NCBI GenBank assembly: GCA_021841935.1
Contig: JAKCDL010000011.1
Location: 33,000-80,755 of the forward strand
Direction: 5' to 3'
DNA length: 47,756 nt
DNA from: Actinomycetes bacterium
GTDB lineage: Bacteria > Actinomycetota > Acidimicrobiia > Acidimicrobiales > Acidimicrobiaceae
In this document: positions 35,609 through 44,654 of the stretch, piece by piece
Layout: each line of letters begins with the position of its first letter
Position numbering within the stretch: position 1 is the stretch's first letter
Program-made: the position numbers and the translations under genes
Notes under the pieces: model-generated
Told to the model about the DNA's origin: nothing
Seen by the model: the letters and a program-made list of their open reading frames with translations, nothing else
Databases searched by the model: none

Positions 35609-36694
35609 GTGGCATGTAAGGATTGCACACAGTTTTGCCTCGCAGAAGAGCGTGACTTTGACCGAGTTTTGGTATCTGTTCCCTCTAAAGAGATCCTAAA
35701 TCTTCTAACAACAGCACTTTCGAAGAGCGGTTTTAAGTTTGACGTAGAGGGACGAAGTTTAAAGTACTTCGGAGCTGACTCGGCTATCATGTTGCAATTT
35801 CTATCATACGACGCAGATTTGAGTGACTTCCAACAGCGTGAGATACAAATATTAACCCTTAGATCCGACGAAGAGGTAACCTTTGACGCCGTTAGGCATC
35901 TCCAAACTCTAGATAAGTACAGAAGGTCCCTTGAGCATCCTGAAGTAAAGTCGTGTCTCGAAAATGGGCGAATTCAGACCTATTTTCAACCTCTCGTCGA
36001 TGTCAAGACTCGGTCACTTCATGGCTTCGAGGCTCTCTCTCGAGGAATTGGAGATAGCGGAGAGATTATTTCGCCAGGAATTCTCTTCGACTACGCCAAG
36101 GCGAACAACGCGACATTCTTTCTCGACCGCTTGACGCGCGAGACGGCCATTCGTAGTGCGGCGAACCTAAATCTACAGGGGCGGATCTTCATTAACTTTC
36201 TTCCAAATGCGATCTACGATCCACGTCAATGCCTAAGGACCACACTTCGAATAGCAAATGAAACTAACTTTGATCCAAGTCGCATCGTCTTTGAAGTTAC
36301 TGAGACCGAAAGAATAGAGGATATGGACCACCTCGGTCGTATCTTTGACTACTACAGACATAACGGCTTCAAAGTTGCGCTTGACGATGTTGGAAGTGGC
36401 TACGCGGGGCTAAATGTCCTTATAGATCTAATGCCGGACATAATCAAAGTCGACCGTGAAATTATCGTCGACATAGATAAAAACCCCCTAAAGCAGTCGA
36501 TCTTTAGAGGGCTTTCAACTGCGGCGCGAGAACAAGGAATTGAAGTAGTAGCAGAGGGAATTGAGACTCACGAAGAGCTTGACTTCGTCTCCAATAATGG
36601 CGCTGACTACCTGCAAGGCTTCCTCTTCGCTAAGCCGCAACCTAATCCTGACTTCACCGTGAAGTGGCCATCACATGAAAGCATTAAGTCTTAA
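35609..36694 (+). CDS. EAL-domain c-di-GMP phosphodiesterase
   Basis: 361 residues. The EAL domain (about 115-355) has all key elements: YFQPLVDV, GFEALSR (the EAL motif), NFLPNAIYD, EVTETE, ALDDVGSGYAGL, IKVDREI, VVAEGIETHEE and ADYLQGF. An active enzyme hydrolysing c-di-GMP to pGpG is expected. The N-terminal 110 residues are not a known sensor to me; they begin with a C-x2-C-x3-C cluster (ACKDCTQFCLAE) that could hold a metal or react to redox. The start is GTG because AAGAAGG is 8 bases ahead; the TTG 21 bases upstream lacks a ribosome site. No membrane segment. Confidence 0.92.
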   Translation: MACKDCTQFCLAEERDFDRVLVSVPSKEILNLLTTALSKSGFKFDVEGRSLKYFGADSAIMLQFLSYDADLSDFQQREIQILTLRSDEEVTFDAVRHLQTLDKYRRSLEHPEVKSCLENGRIQTYFQPLVDVKTRSLHGFEALSRGIGDSGEIISPGILFDYAKANNATFFLDRLTRETAIRSAANLNLQGRIFINFLPNAIYDPRQCLRTTLRIANETNFDPSRIVFEVTETERIEDMDHLGRIFDYYRHNGFKVALDDVGSGYAGLNVLIDLMPDIIKVDREIIVDIDKNPLKQSIFRGLSTAAREQGIEVVAEGIETHEELDFVSNNGADYLQGFLFAKPQPNPDFTVKWPSHESIKS

Positions 36695-36999
36695 CCTTTG
36701 CTTTCTTGCAAGTCGCAATGAAAGTATCTCGCGGTGAAAATGTTCGCTGCCTATTACCAAGATTTTCACGGCACACATGAGCAATTTGTTGCCAAGTAGT
36801 ATCAAGTCCCGCACGCTAAAGCAAGGTGGGTGATTGCGAGATAGACAAAAAAGCAAGGCTTCCATTAACAGTTGTGGCTATCGCAATTTGACTGGAGCGA
36901 GGTTTAAATGACTTCACCCCACTTTCATTAGGCTCTTTCAAGCGAAAAAAAATGGGGTGAAAGTATCTCTCAATTCGAAAGAGTGCAGGGAGCTAGGAA
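36695..36999. other. Convergent spacer with an inverted repeat
   Basis: Between the EAL gene and the DEAD-box helicase, which run toward each other. TTCACCCCA (36913-36921) pairs perfectly with TGGGGTGAA (36953-36961) around a loop holding a run of eight A. It may act as a bidirectional transcription stop; the A/T-run lies inside the loop, so the call is tentative. Confidence 0.4.
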
Positions 37000-38475
37000 C
37001 TAGCCGTTGCGCCTTCGAGGAGTTCCATATCGCTGTTCGCGTCTTTGGAAGCCGCCTTCGCGATTTCCATTAGGTTCTCCATATCGCTCTTGGTCGTCGT
37101 TGCGGTTTCCGCTTGCATCTCGACTACGTCCGTAGGAATTGGATGAACCTTGGTACGATGAGCCTCCTCCTCGGAACTCTCGATCACGATAAGAACCCCC
37201 AGAGCCAGATGGCCTGTAGGAACGATATCCACCAAATCCACCACCAGATCTGCGTCCGCCACTATTGGATTGACGAGAATCGGTAAATTCAACTTCTTCA
37301 CCTTCGAACTTCTCGAGAACTGCGATATTGCCAAGGCTCTTCTCCTCTGGATTGCCCATGAAGATCTGCTGCTTTAGGCCAAGTTCGCGCTGTAGGCCAT
37401 TTACGACCCTCATCTGTGAACGACGTAACAAGGTTACAACTGCACCTGAGGTACCAGCTCTTGCGGTTCTGCCAGATCTGTGTATGTAGGACTTATGATC
37501 ATCGGGCAGTTCATAGTGAACTACCAAGTCCAATCCAGCGACGTCGATTCCTCGAGCTGCCACATCTGTAGCTACGAGAATGGAGGTAGCACCCTTTGAG
37601 AATTTGTTTAGCACTCGCTCGCGTGCGCTTTGTCGCATGTTTCCATGGAGTGCATCAACTCTAACTCCTTCGCCATTTAGCTCATCGGCTAAGCGATCGG
37701 CGTTGTCACGTGTTCGCACAAAGATGATCGCTTTACGCGCCGTAGAGGTTATTCGCCTTACAACTGCAAGTTTGTCATAGTCGTTAGTCATCAGGAAGTA
37801 GTGAAGCATGTGATCGAGGGATCGATCGTCGGACTTAATCTCGTGAAGTACTGGTGAATTCATGTAGTTGTTGATGATCTTGCGAACATCGCCATCAAGG
37901 GTTGCGCTAAAGAGCATGGTTTGATGTTGTGATGATATCGCGGTCAGAATCTCTTCGACTGGAGGCAAGAACCCCATGTCGGCCATCCTGTCAGCCTCAT
38001 CGATCACTACGGTTGTGACCGCAGAGAGATCGATTGCTCGACGATCCATCAAGTCGATTAGGCGACCGGGGGTGGCAACGACAACTTCAACACCTCGAGA
38101 GAGATCACGCATCTGGCGATCGATCGGTGAGCCACCATAGATCGCGGCGATACGAGGTTGGCCATTTCGAGGTTGGCTTAGCAGTGAGAGAAATACATCT
38201 TTGACTTGAAGTGCCAACTCTCTAGTTGGGACCAATATCAATGCTGAAGGGCGATAGGGTGCGCATCGCGTCACACCTTGGAGTACGGGAATCAAAAATG
38301 CGAGAGTCTTACCGGATCCGGTTCCCGCCATAGCTAGTACGTCTTTTCCCTCTAGCGCGTCTGGAATTACAATGCTTTGTATCGCCGTCGGCTCTTGGAT
38401 GTTGTTCTCGGACAGGCGATTTGAGATGTGGTTGCCCACACCAATTTCAATAAAGGTGGTCATTGTTACTTTCAT
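37000..38475 (-). CDS. DEAD-box ATP-dependent RNA helicase
   Basis: 491 residues. RecA-like domain 1 has the Q-motif region (EPTAIQSIVIP), AMAGTGSGKTLAF, PTRELALQV, TPGRLIDLM, VIDEADRMADMG and LFSATLD. Domain 2 has IIFVRTRDNADRL, DVAARGIDVAGLDLVV and YIHRSGRTARAG. From about residue 400 the tail is low-complexity Gly/Arg/Ser/Tyr (GGRRSGGGFGG and similar), an RNA-binding RGG-like extension. It unwinds RNA in ribosome assembly or decay and is often cold-induced; the long upstream spacer fits a regulated 5' leader. A second ATG four codons in (MTTFIEIG) is an equally possible start. Confidence 0.95.
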   Translation of the reverse strand: MKVTMTTFIEIGVGNHISNRLSENNIQEPTAIQSIVIPDALEGKDVLAMAGTGSGKTLAFLIPVLQGVTRCAPYRPSALILVPTRELALQVKDVFLSLLSQPRNGQPRIAAIYGGSPIDRQMRDLSRGVEVVVATPGRLIDLMDRRAIDLSAVTTVVIDEADRMADMGFLPPVEEILTAISSQHQTMLFSATLDGDVRKIINNYMNSPVLHEIKSDDRSLDHMLHYFLMTNDYDKLAVVRRITSTARKAIIFVRTRDNADRLADELNGEGVRVDALHGNMRQSARERVLNKFSKGATSILVATDVAARGIDVAGLDLVVHYELPDDHKSYIHRSGRTARAGTSGAVVTLLRRSQMRVVNGLQRELGLKQQIFMGNPEEKSLGNIAVLEKFEGEEVEFTDSRQSNSGGRRSGGGFGGYRSYRPSGSGGSYRDREFRGGGSSYQGSSNSYGRSRDASGNRNDDQERYGEPNGNREGGFQRREQRYGTPRRRNG

Positions 38476-39156
38476 CTAAGGGTACGGGATTTGGGACGAC
38501 CGCCACACCAACTCGTACACGAAGAAGAACAGACACAGTGGAAGTCTTTACGACTCACTCGAGTCTTACCGAACTTCAATCCAGCCTAGGTGTAAATAAC
38601 ACTTCTCCTGCAGGCACTTTTGAAATATTTAAACTATCTGACAGTCTTAGAGTCGCAAATTACCGTCAATGCCGTCCATTTAATATCCATAACTTAGGGT
38701 GAATTTAGATTCTATTTAAGTGTTATGAAGGATTGTAACGGCGATGTTACTGCAAGTAAGAATGTCGTCTTCGATAGAATTACTTGGATACTGAGGCCCT
38801 GAGGAGTCTTCGAGAGGTGCTATAACCCAATGGCCTCCGCCTGTTGCTTTGTGGATGGCTATCTGAATCTAGCTGGAAAATCTTTTATGACGACAGATAG
38901 ATAGTCTTTATGCCCGTTAAATATCAGTGATGAGTTGCAATGGTTTCTAGAAGGGAAGTAATCGAAGATAATGCTCTTTTGGGCGGTCGATTTGAATGTC
39001 ATATTTACTTCGATCGATTCTCGATTTGAACACGAAAGAATGGCAACTTTCGACTTTTTCAATCTAATTAATCAAGTTCATCAGATCAAATCATTATTCT
39101 TACGTTTGCTAGGTTGAGGTTGATTTCTACCCGGCGTGCACCTAGTAGGCTTTCTG
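38476..39156. other. Intergenic, probable helicase 5' leader, no gene seen
   Basis: 681 bases upstream of the DEAD-box gene and downstream of the minus-strand membrane gene. Short frames on both strands lack ribosome sites. A 5-bp stem (AGTAG...CTACT) lies just past the membrane-protein stop. I see no cold-shock box clear enough to name. Confidence 0.35.
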
Positions 39157-39570
39157 CTACTTTGAAAAAAGGTGTACGATATCGACAACAACGAGATAGG
39201 TAACAAGAGCCATGACTAGGAGGTAGATCGTAGTCATCTGCCACTTGTAACGATAGCCAATCTTCCAAAACCTTCGAATTCCTCGAGCGTCGAATGCCAA
39301 GGCTACTATTCCAACTGGGATTCCAATGGCAGGTCCAACGCCAGCGGTTGCGCCAACTCCAAAAATTGGAAGCAAAAAGGGCAAGATGACGTAACTTAGG
39401 ATGCAGCGAAAGCCAGAGATAACCATCGAGATGCTAAATAACCTTTGCGCCTGCTCCTGCTTATCGCCCGATCCATCGGTTTGTTCTATCCGTAGAAATT
39501 TGTTTACAACACCATCAATTGGCTTTGTATACTGCTGCTGTGATTCCGAATTATCCTTGACACTCTTCAT
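39157..39570 (-). CDS. Small membrane protein of unknown function
   Basis: 137 residues. A polar N-terminus of about 45 residues (rich in Q, E and D) is followed by hydrophobic segments around 47-70 (SMVISGFRCILSYVILPFLL), 70-92 and 110-133. So it is an inner-membrane protein with three or four helices and a basic loop (RGIRRFWKIGYRYKW), which predicts that loop is cytoplasmic. Similar orphan proteins are common in actinobacteria, but I cannot name a family. It is not in an operon. Coding is supported by the clean hydrophobic pattern. Confidence 0.7.
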   Translation of the reverse strand: MKSVKDNSESQQQYTKPIDGVVNKFLRIEQTDGSGDKQEQAQRLFSISMVISGFRCILSYVILPFLLPIFGVGATAGVGPAIGIPVGIVALAFDARGIRRFWKIGYRYKWQMTTIYLLVMALVTYLVVVDIVHLFSK

Positions 39571-39944
39571 CTAATCAGTATCCCACCAAATCGTCTTTAA
39601 AGTACAAACGCTTTCAGCTTATTGTCAGGTTACAAAAAACCTTGCTAAACGCGTCATCATGTACGAAGCCCCAGGTGCATACGGTAATTTGAGGTGGAGA
39701 TGACCTCTTTGTGGCTAGATCGATCAAGGGTGATCCACCGCCTTTGTGATAATTTTCACCAAAACTTATCTGCCACGCCTCGCGATTCGTCGCTTATCTA
39801 TGGCGCTATTAGCGATTGGCTTGCTTGAAGTAGGTTGGTCTAACGCCAAATATACCTTTAGCCACTGGCCATGTTAGTCAATTGCCAAGGTTTCAAAGTG
39901 GTAGAAGTGCAATGGAACGGTCTACTTGATTTTCGAAAGATGGG
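39571..39944. other. Intergenic, nothing recognised
   Basis: 374 bases between the membrane-protein start and the ABC permease stop. No hairpin followed by a T-run on the minus strand and no credible small frame. Confidence 0.35.
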
Positions 39945-40676
39945 CTACGAACTCCTACGAACAGTGGCTCCTGCCAAAACGATCGAAAGCAGGGATACAC
40001 CAAAGACGATTAGTACGTCTTTTGTCAAAGTCGAGCTAAATCCGCTCGTCGTAGTCAACTTAGCCATCGCATCAACGCAATAGGTCAATGGTGCAATATC
40101 AGCGAAGAGTTGAAGGGCGCGTGCCATCTCGATTCGAGGAACAAAGAGGCCACAGGTAAGTAATTGAGGAAAGATTATTGCTGGGAGAAATTGAACTGCT
40201 TGGAATTCGCTTGTGGCAAAGGCGCTAACAAAGAGGCCCAATGAAGTCCCGAGAAACCCCGAGAGAGCGGCTACACCAAGTATCATCCAAATATTTGCTG
40301 CCACCTTCACCCCTAAGAGGGCAGTCGTTACAAATGTTGCTAGAACCGCCTGCAAGAGCGCTAAGGCGGTGAAGGAGATGGCATAACCAAAGATGATGCT
40401 GAACTTAGAGATCGGCATTGTCATCAGACGACTTAGCGTACCGCTCCTTCTTTCTCGTAGGGTGACGATCGAGGTGACCACGAACATCAGTATCAGAGGA
40501 AAGATAGCGAGAAGCATCGGAGCCACCTCATTGAATTGCGACTTTGTCGTTCCACCGAAGGTGTATTTGAGGATCACAAGGAGTCCACATGGAACGATTA
40601 AAACCAAGAAGACAGTTCGCGGATCATGGCGAAGCTGACGAATCACTCTCTTTGCGGTCGAGATTGTAGCCCTCAT
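39945..40676 (-). CDS. ABC-2 type exporter permease
   Basis: Integral membrane subunit, 243 residues, six helices. The family signature loop ERRSGTLSRLMTMPIS follows helix 2, and the C-terminal PLTYCVDAM region is characteristic of the DrrB/NodJ-like ABC-2 group. Its ATG overlaps the ATPase stop by 4 bases, so the two are translationally coupled. With the ATPase it should export a lipid, drug or polysaccharide precursor; the cargo is unknown. Confidence 0.9.
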   Translation of the reverse strand: MRATISTAKRVIRQLRHDPRTVFLVLIVPCGLLVILKYTFGGTTKSQFNEVAPMLLAIFPLILMFVVTSIVTLRERRSGTLSRLMTMPISKFSIIFGYAISFTALALLQAVLATFVTTALLGVKVAANIWMILGVAALSGFLGTSLGLFVSAFATSEFQAVQFLPAIIFPQLLTCGLFVPRIEMARALQLFADIAPLTYCVDAMAKLTTTSGFSSTLTKDVLIVFGVSLLSIVLAGATVRRSS

Positions 40677-41422
40677 CTCTTTGCTCCTTCAACAAGAGCT
40701 ATAAATGCCTCTTCGGTCGTGTGCGTCGATGTTGCTTCGCGTATCGACACCGGGCTTCCCTGGGCAAGAACGCTACCTTGACGAAGGAGGATTAATTCAT
40801 CGCATCGTTCTGCTTCATCCATTGAATGGCTTGAGATTAGAAGAGTCTTCCCTGAATCTGCGAGGTACCTAAATAGTTGCCACAGTTCACTTCTTAGAAT
40901 TGGATCTAATCCGACCGTTGGCTCGTCCATAATCATCAACTCACAGTCGGAGATCAGCGATATAGCTAATGAAGTGCGTTGTCTTTCACCGCCGGAGAGC
41001 TTCTTTACCAGTTGCCTGGACAATTCTTCAAGTCGCAGCCTTTTCATAGCGTCACCAATCCGAAGACGACGCACTTTTGGGTCATCAATTGCCATTGCCG
41101 AGAAGTATTCGAGATTTTCGCGGACAGTCAAATCGTCATAGATCGAAATCTCTTGGGGCATATACGACACCTTCGAACGAAGTCCGCTCGATCCCGCTCT
41201 CTCTAAAAGGACTGTCGCGCTTCCAGAGGTCGGTCTTATTGATCCCACGATGACTTTAATGAGAGTTGACTTTCCAGAGCCCGATGGACCTATCAGGCCA
41301 GTAATCTTGCCTTTCGGTAGCGAGAGCGAGACGTTGTCGACGATCGTCTTGTCGTCTAATTTCACTGAAAGATCGGATACCTCGATTGAAATGTCTACGT
41401 GTCGTCGCTCGAATCTGCTCAT
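40673..41422 (-). CDS. ABC exporter ATP-binding protein
   Basis: 249 residues with GLIGPSGSGKST (Walker A), YMPQEISIYDDLTVREN (Q-loop), KLSGGERQRTSLA (signature), ELMIMDEPTVGLDP (Walker B) and LLISSHSMDEAERCD (H-loop). It is of the CcmA/DrrA type, which pairs with ABC-2 permeases. ATG 41422 is chosen because GAGGT lies 5 bases ahead; a TTG 18 bases upstream has no ribosome site. First gene of a two-gene operon. Confidence 0.95.
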   Translation of the reverse strand: MSRFERRHVDISIEVSDLSVKLDDKTIVDNVSLSLPKGKITGLIGPSGSGKSTLIKVIVGSIRPTSGSATVLLERAGSSGLRSKVSYMPQEISIYDDLTVRENLEYFSAMAIDDPKVRRLRIGDAMKRLRLEELSRQLVKKLSGGERQRTSLAISLISDCELMIMDEPTVGLDPILRSELWQLFRYLADSGKTLLISSHSMDEAERCDELILLRQGSVLAQGSPVSIREATSTHTTEEAFIALVEGAKR

Positions 41423-41731
41423 AGGTACCTCGCTAATCAACCTTCAAGTAATCGTCGATCAGTTGCAAACTTATGCTTGCCCTTGATAGATTTGCAAATT
41501 TGATAGAACGGACTCTTAGAAGATCATGCGGTGTTAGTAGATGAATTAATTAACGGCCGTTGACAATCCGTGACGTCTCGTTGAAGTGCTTCAATTAGTC
41601 GACTGCGCGATGGCTCTCTTTGGCGAGTAGCACAGCTCACCATCGACTCATTATCAACCCTTGATTACTTTAGATTGGTGAAAAGTAATGGCGTAGCCTC
41701 GTAAGCGTTACGATTGCAAAGGGAGGGTACA

Positions 41732-41887
41732 GTGCAATCGCAACAGGGAAAGCGTTATCTGGGGTTGCAAAGCGGCGCTCTCGCAATATCAAAAGTGCGC
41801 CCTATGCGCCGGTGCGCGGTTTGCCTTCAAGCGACGAGAGTGTCGAAAAAACGCGCCGATTTTGCAGCCGCAGCAGCAGCTAAGTAA
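41732..41887 (+). CDS. Candidate 51-residue basic small protein
   Basis: A GTG-initiated frame of 51 residues, with AAAGGGAGGG ending 4 bases before the start, the best ribosome site in this spacer. The product is strongly basic with a CAVC pair (C28, C31), a KKR cluster and a C-terminal run of six Ala before Lys. It could be a nucleic-acid-binding micro-protein. CGATTGCA (41711-41718) and TGCAATCG (41733-41740) flank the ribosome site as an 8-bp stem, so initiation might be controlled by folding. No homologue is recognised and it may be fortuitous. Confidence 0.35.
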   Translation: MQSQQGKRYLGLQSGALAISKVRPMRRCAVCLQATRVSKKRADFAAAAAAK

Positions 41888-42132
41888 TCAAAAAAGCCAA
41901 GTCATCAAAAATGAGTCCCGTAGGACGAAGACCCAATTGCCTAAGAGAACCTCTGATTGGATCAGACCGTAGTTGGATTCAAATTACTAGAGCTCATCCA
42001 CCAAAGATAGGTTGACGATGTGCCGATACTCTACTTTACCCAAGCCTGAGTTTTGATACTTTCTGGACCTTATCCAACCGCATAAGAGCTAGCTCTGTCG
42101 AAGTAGGGATGATCGCTGCTACTTCCGATGTC

Positions 42133-42166
42133 AAAAAAGAGACACCGAGACAATCTCGAGTATCTC
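42133..42166 (-). terminator. Intrinsic terminator of the BLUF-GGDEF operon
   Basis: On the minus strand: GAGATAC, a bulged T, CGAGA, loop TTG, TCTCG, GTGTCTC, then TTTTTT. The stem has 12 pairs with one G-U. It starts 34 bases after the diguanylate cyclase stop. The clearest U-tract terminator in the window. Confidence 0.88.
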
Positions 42167-42199
42167 CTTTTGCTGTGATCATCCGTTGTAGTTGTCTAG

Positions 42200-43489
42200 T
42201 TATCCTGGGCTAACTTCGGTATCAACTACCTTCGCGACAACTCGATCCTTGCCAGATTCCTTGGCGGCATACAGGCATCGGTCAGCACTGGCCAAAAGAT
42301 CAGTTGCCTTGAGTTCCTTTGGAAAGTCAAGTGCGGTTGCCGCGCCCATGGAGACCGAAAAGTTCCAATCCGGGGCTTGCCTCACCTGAACCTTTCTAAC
42401 GGTTTCGAGTATTCTCTCACATCTTTCGAGGGCTGAGTCGCCGTTGGTATTTGGAAGGATTATGGAAAACTCCTCCCCGCCAAAGCGTGCGACCATCTCA
42501 TCTTGACCATTTACTTGACTCCCAAGGGCACGAGCGATAGCGCATAGGGCGTCGTCTCCTACGAGGTGGCCAAAGGTGTCGTTGAACTTCTTGAAGTTAT
42601 CGATGTCAATCATTACGAGTGTCAAAGGCGTCGAGTCGCGCTTACTTAGTCTCCACTGTGATCGAATTCCTTGATCAAATGCACGACGATTAGGTACACC
42701 CGTGAGGCCGTCACTCATTATCATCTTTAGCATCTGCTCTTCGAGAGCCTTTTCAGCGGTGACGTCGACTATCAACCCAACCGAGCGGAGAGGGCGGTTA
42801 CGCCTATCGAAGCTGATCACCTTGCCTCTTAGGGATACGTACCTCCTCTGTGGCCCGTCTCCAAAAAATGAGGATATCTCCATGGTGCTTTGGGTAGCTA
42901 AATTCTCAAAGGCCTTGGCAATAGCTTCAGCTTCGGATTCGCCAAAGAGGGATAAGAGACTAGCAATGCTCTTAGGTAGCGCACTAACATCGACGCCGAT
43001 AATTTGAGAGGCAACACTCTCGAGGGTCAGCGCCTTGCTCATGTGGTCAATCTCCCACATAGCTGCGGTCGCATGTGATAGAGCTAAATCAAGTCGAGCC
43101 TTTAGATCGGCTGTCTCATTAACTAGTCGATGAAATTCTGTGGTGTCACGTCCTGAAGCCCACCATAGGTTGGAGTTCGGGAGTGGTCTTGCAATCCATT
43201 GAAGGTAAACGTAGCGCCCATCGGACTGGCGGAAGCGACTCTCCATTAGAACTTCGCTAGCGCCATCTTCAAGTTCTGCTATTCCGGCAACAATATTGCC
43301 GATATCTTCGGGGTGCACGAGCTCAAGAAGAGACTTTCCTGAAATCTCTTCTACTGTAATACCTAGAAGCTGGGCAAAAGAGGGGCTAACTTCACGGAGA
43401 TTACCATCGTTGCCAGCCAGGGAAAAAAGTTCTATCTCAGCCTCTTTTGAACTAGTTATCTGTTGATCGGTCATGAGTGTCTCGCCCAT
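42200..43489 (-). CDS. PAS-PAS-GGDEF diguanylate cyclase
   Basis: 429 residues, cytoplasmic. PAS 1 is about 15-125 (VSPSFAQLLGITVEEISGKS, LVHPEDIG). A second PAS-like domain spans about 130-250 (MWEIDHMSKALTLESVASQI, ending SVGLIVDVTAEKALEEQ, the linker to the catalytic domain). The GGDEF domain spans about 260-425 with LTGVPNRRAFD, IDNFKKFNDTFGHLVGD and the catalytic RFGGEEFSI (GGEEF at 337-341). The inhibitory RxxD site is replaced by GQDE, so product inhibition is probably absent. It should make c-di-GMP from GTP. It begins 2 bases after the BLUF stop, so light input through BLUF is the likely trigger. A second ATG five codons in is possible. Confidence 0.94.
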   Translation of the reverse strand: MGETLMTDQQITSSKEAEIELFSLAGNDGNLREVSPSFAQLLGITVEEISGKSLLELVHPEDIGNIVAGIAELEDGASEVLMESRFRQSDGRYVYLQWIARPLPNSNLWWASGRDTTEFHRLVNETADLKARLDLALSHATAAMWEIDHMSKALTLESVASQIIGVDVSALPKSIASLLSLFGESEAEAIAKAFENLATQSTMEISSFFGDGPQRRYVSLRGKVISFDRRNRPLRSVGLIVDVTAEKALEEQMLKMIMSDGLTGVPNRRAFDQGIRSQWRLSKRDSTPLTLVMIDIDNFKKFNDTFGHLVGDDALCAIARALGSQVNGQDEMVARFGGEEFSIILPNTNGDSALERCERILETVRKVQVRQAPDWNFSVSMGAATALDFPKELKATDLLASADRCLYAAKESGKDRVVAKVVDTEVSPG

Positions 43490-43491
43490 AT

Positions 43492-43917
43492 CTACCGAAT
43501 ACGGTTCTTTGCATACAGAGAGAGGAGAGTCTGAGCGACTTGGGCATTGGTAACAAGATCGGGATTTACTAGGGGATATTGAGTTGCAGGAGTGAAGCCG
43601 TCGAGTTCGTCGGCTAACTCCTCATCGTCCACGTGCTCGAACCCCATCGACCAATCGCCGAACATTGCCTGGGTCACCTCGACATCGGCTAGGAGCCGTA
43701 GGTTGGTGTGGCGACTGTCGCTACCGATTCGTTCATAGGCAGAACGAAGTGGCTCTTCTTCACCCTCGAGCATCTGCAGAAAGCTTTGACTAGAGTAGAG
43801 GAGCATCCCGCTAAGGCCATCACGCTCATTGTTTCTACGAGATTTTTCTAGTAATTCGACCAACTCTTCGGGTGATAGATCGTAAGTTGCTTGACTGCAG
43901 TAGATGATACGCCTCAT
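43492..43917 (-). CDS. BLUF-domain blue-light photoreceptor
   Basis: 141-residue flavin (FAD) photosensor. All landmark positions match AppA-type BLUF domains: Y6, N30, Q48 in FLQMLEG, W89 and M91 in FGDWSMGF. The spacing from the Tyr to Gln (42), Trp (83) and Met (85) equals AppA Y21, Q63, W104, M106. So the photocycle hydrogen-bond network is intact. About 45 residues follow the core, an alpha-helical cap that usually transmits the signal. AGAGG lies 6 bases before the ATG. It heads a two-gene operon with the PAS-GGDEF enzyme and presumably acts on it by protein contact, since no output domain is fused. Confidence 0.95.
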   Translation of the reverse strand: MRRIIYCSQATYDLSPEELVELLEKSRRNNERDGLSGMLLYSSQSFLQMLEGEEEPLRSAYERIGSDSRHTNLRLLADVEVTQAMFGDWSMGFEHVDDEELADELDGFTPATQYPLVNPDLVTNAQVAQTLLSLYAKNRIR

Positions 43918-44654
43918 AGAAAACCTCTTAGTGTGTTGTGCCCTTATCTCGGTGGATTGGTTGTTACTCGGTAGTAGATGTTTATCAATTTACATTTTCG
44001 ACACAAGAAGATTGTCACTTGACTTTTTCTAATTCAGAAAAAATTCATAGGTCACGGTTTAGCTGCTAGAGCGTTGAAGGAACTTTCTAAGCGCAATTGG
44101 GTAGCGATATCAGTTGCAAATAACCTTGTAGCTTCGGTTTGGGCCCTCGAGATTAGTACCTAATCACGTAGGTGACTTCTTGTGTAAATTAATCGAAGGC
44201 GAAACATCGTGGTTGGAGAGCCTCTTCGTGACCCATAAGAGCCGGGCGACCTTTACTTCAAATAGTTCTTTCCTTGAACTTGCCGCCCCTTTGGTTCATT
44301 GAAGTTGGCCGTGGTCAGTCAAGTTGGGTCAAATCTACAAAAGATAGACCAGATCGAGACGAACTATATCACTTGGCCAAGGAGTACTCGAGCATCGATA
44401 ATTTCTAGCAATCGAAGACATTTTGGGGCGACAACACTTGGAGGCGAAGGTGAGCTTTTCCCTATGTAGGGGCATAATGAACGAATCTTATGGAGGATAA
44501 CTCAGCGTAGTTACCACCAACGATCGATAACTCGACGATACTTCCTCTCCTCGACCTAGAAGATAACGGCTAACTACATCGCTCCAAGTATCGCGGCGAG
44601 GGCGGATTAAGTGCTCATTACTATTGGCGCGATCGCGGTTAGGCTAGTCGAAGT
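43918..44654. other. Divergent promoter spacer, no gene
   Basis: 737 bases between the BLUF operon and the S51-like gene. It should hold both promoters. No convincing hairpin, RNA gene or framed small protein was found. Confidence 0.4.

Larger units (their letters stand above)
41423..42199. other. Intergenic with a candidate micro-gene and a terminator
   Basis: 777 bases between the ABC operon promoter side and the end of the GGDEF gene. It contains the plus-strand 51-codon frame at 41732-41887 and the minus-strand terminator at 42133-42166, both listed separately. A 7-bp inverted repeat, GAAGTAG (42100-42106) / CTACTTC (42119-42125), lies beyond the terminator. Confidence 0.5.

Noticed and set aside
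38463..38702. 79-residue plus-strand frame upstream of the DEAD-box gene
   Set aside because: Antisense to the helicase leader, without ribosome site or similarity to a family.
42100..42125. GAAGTAG/CTACTTC inverted repeat as a terminator
   Set aside because: It lies beyond the clear U-tract terminator at 42133-42166 and lacks a T-run of its own.
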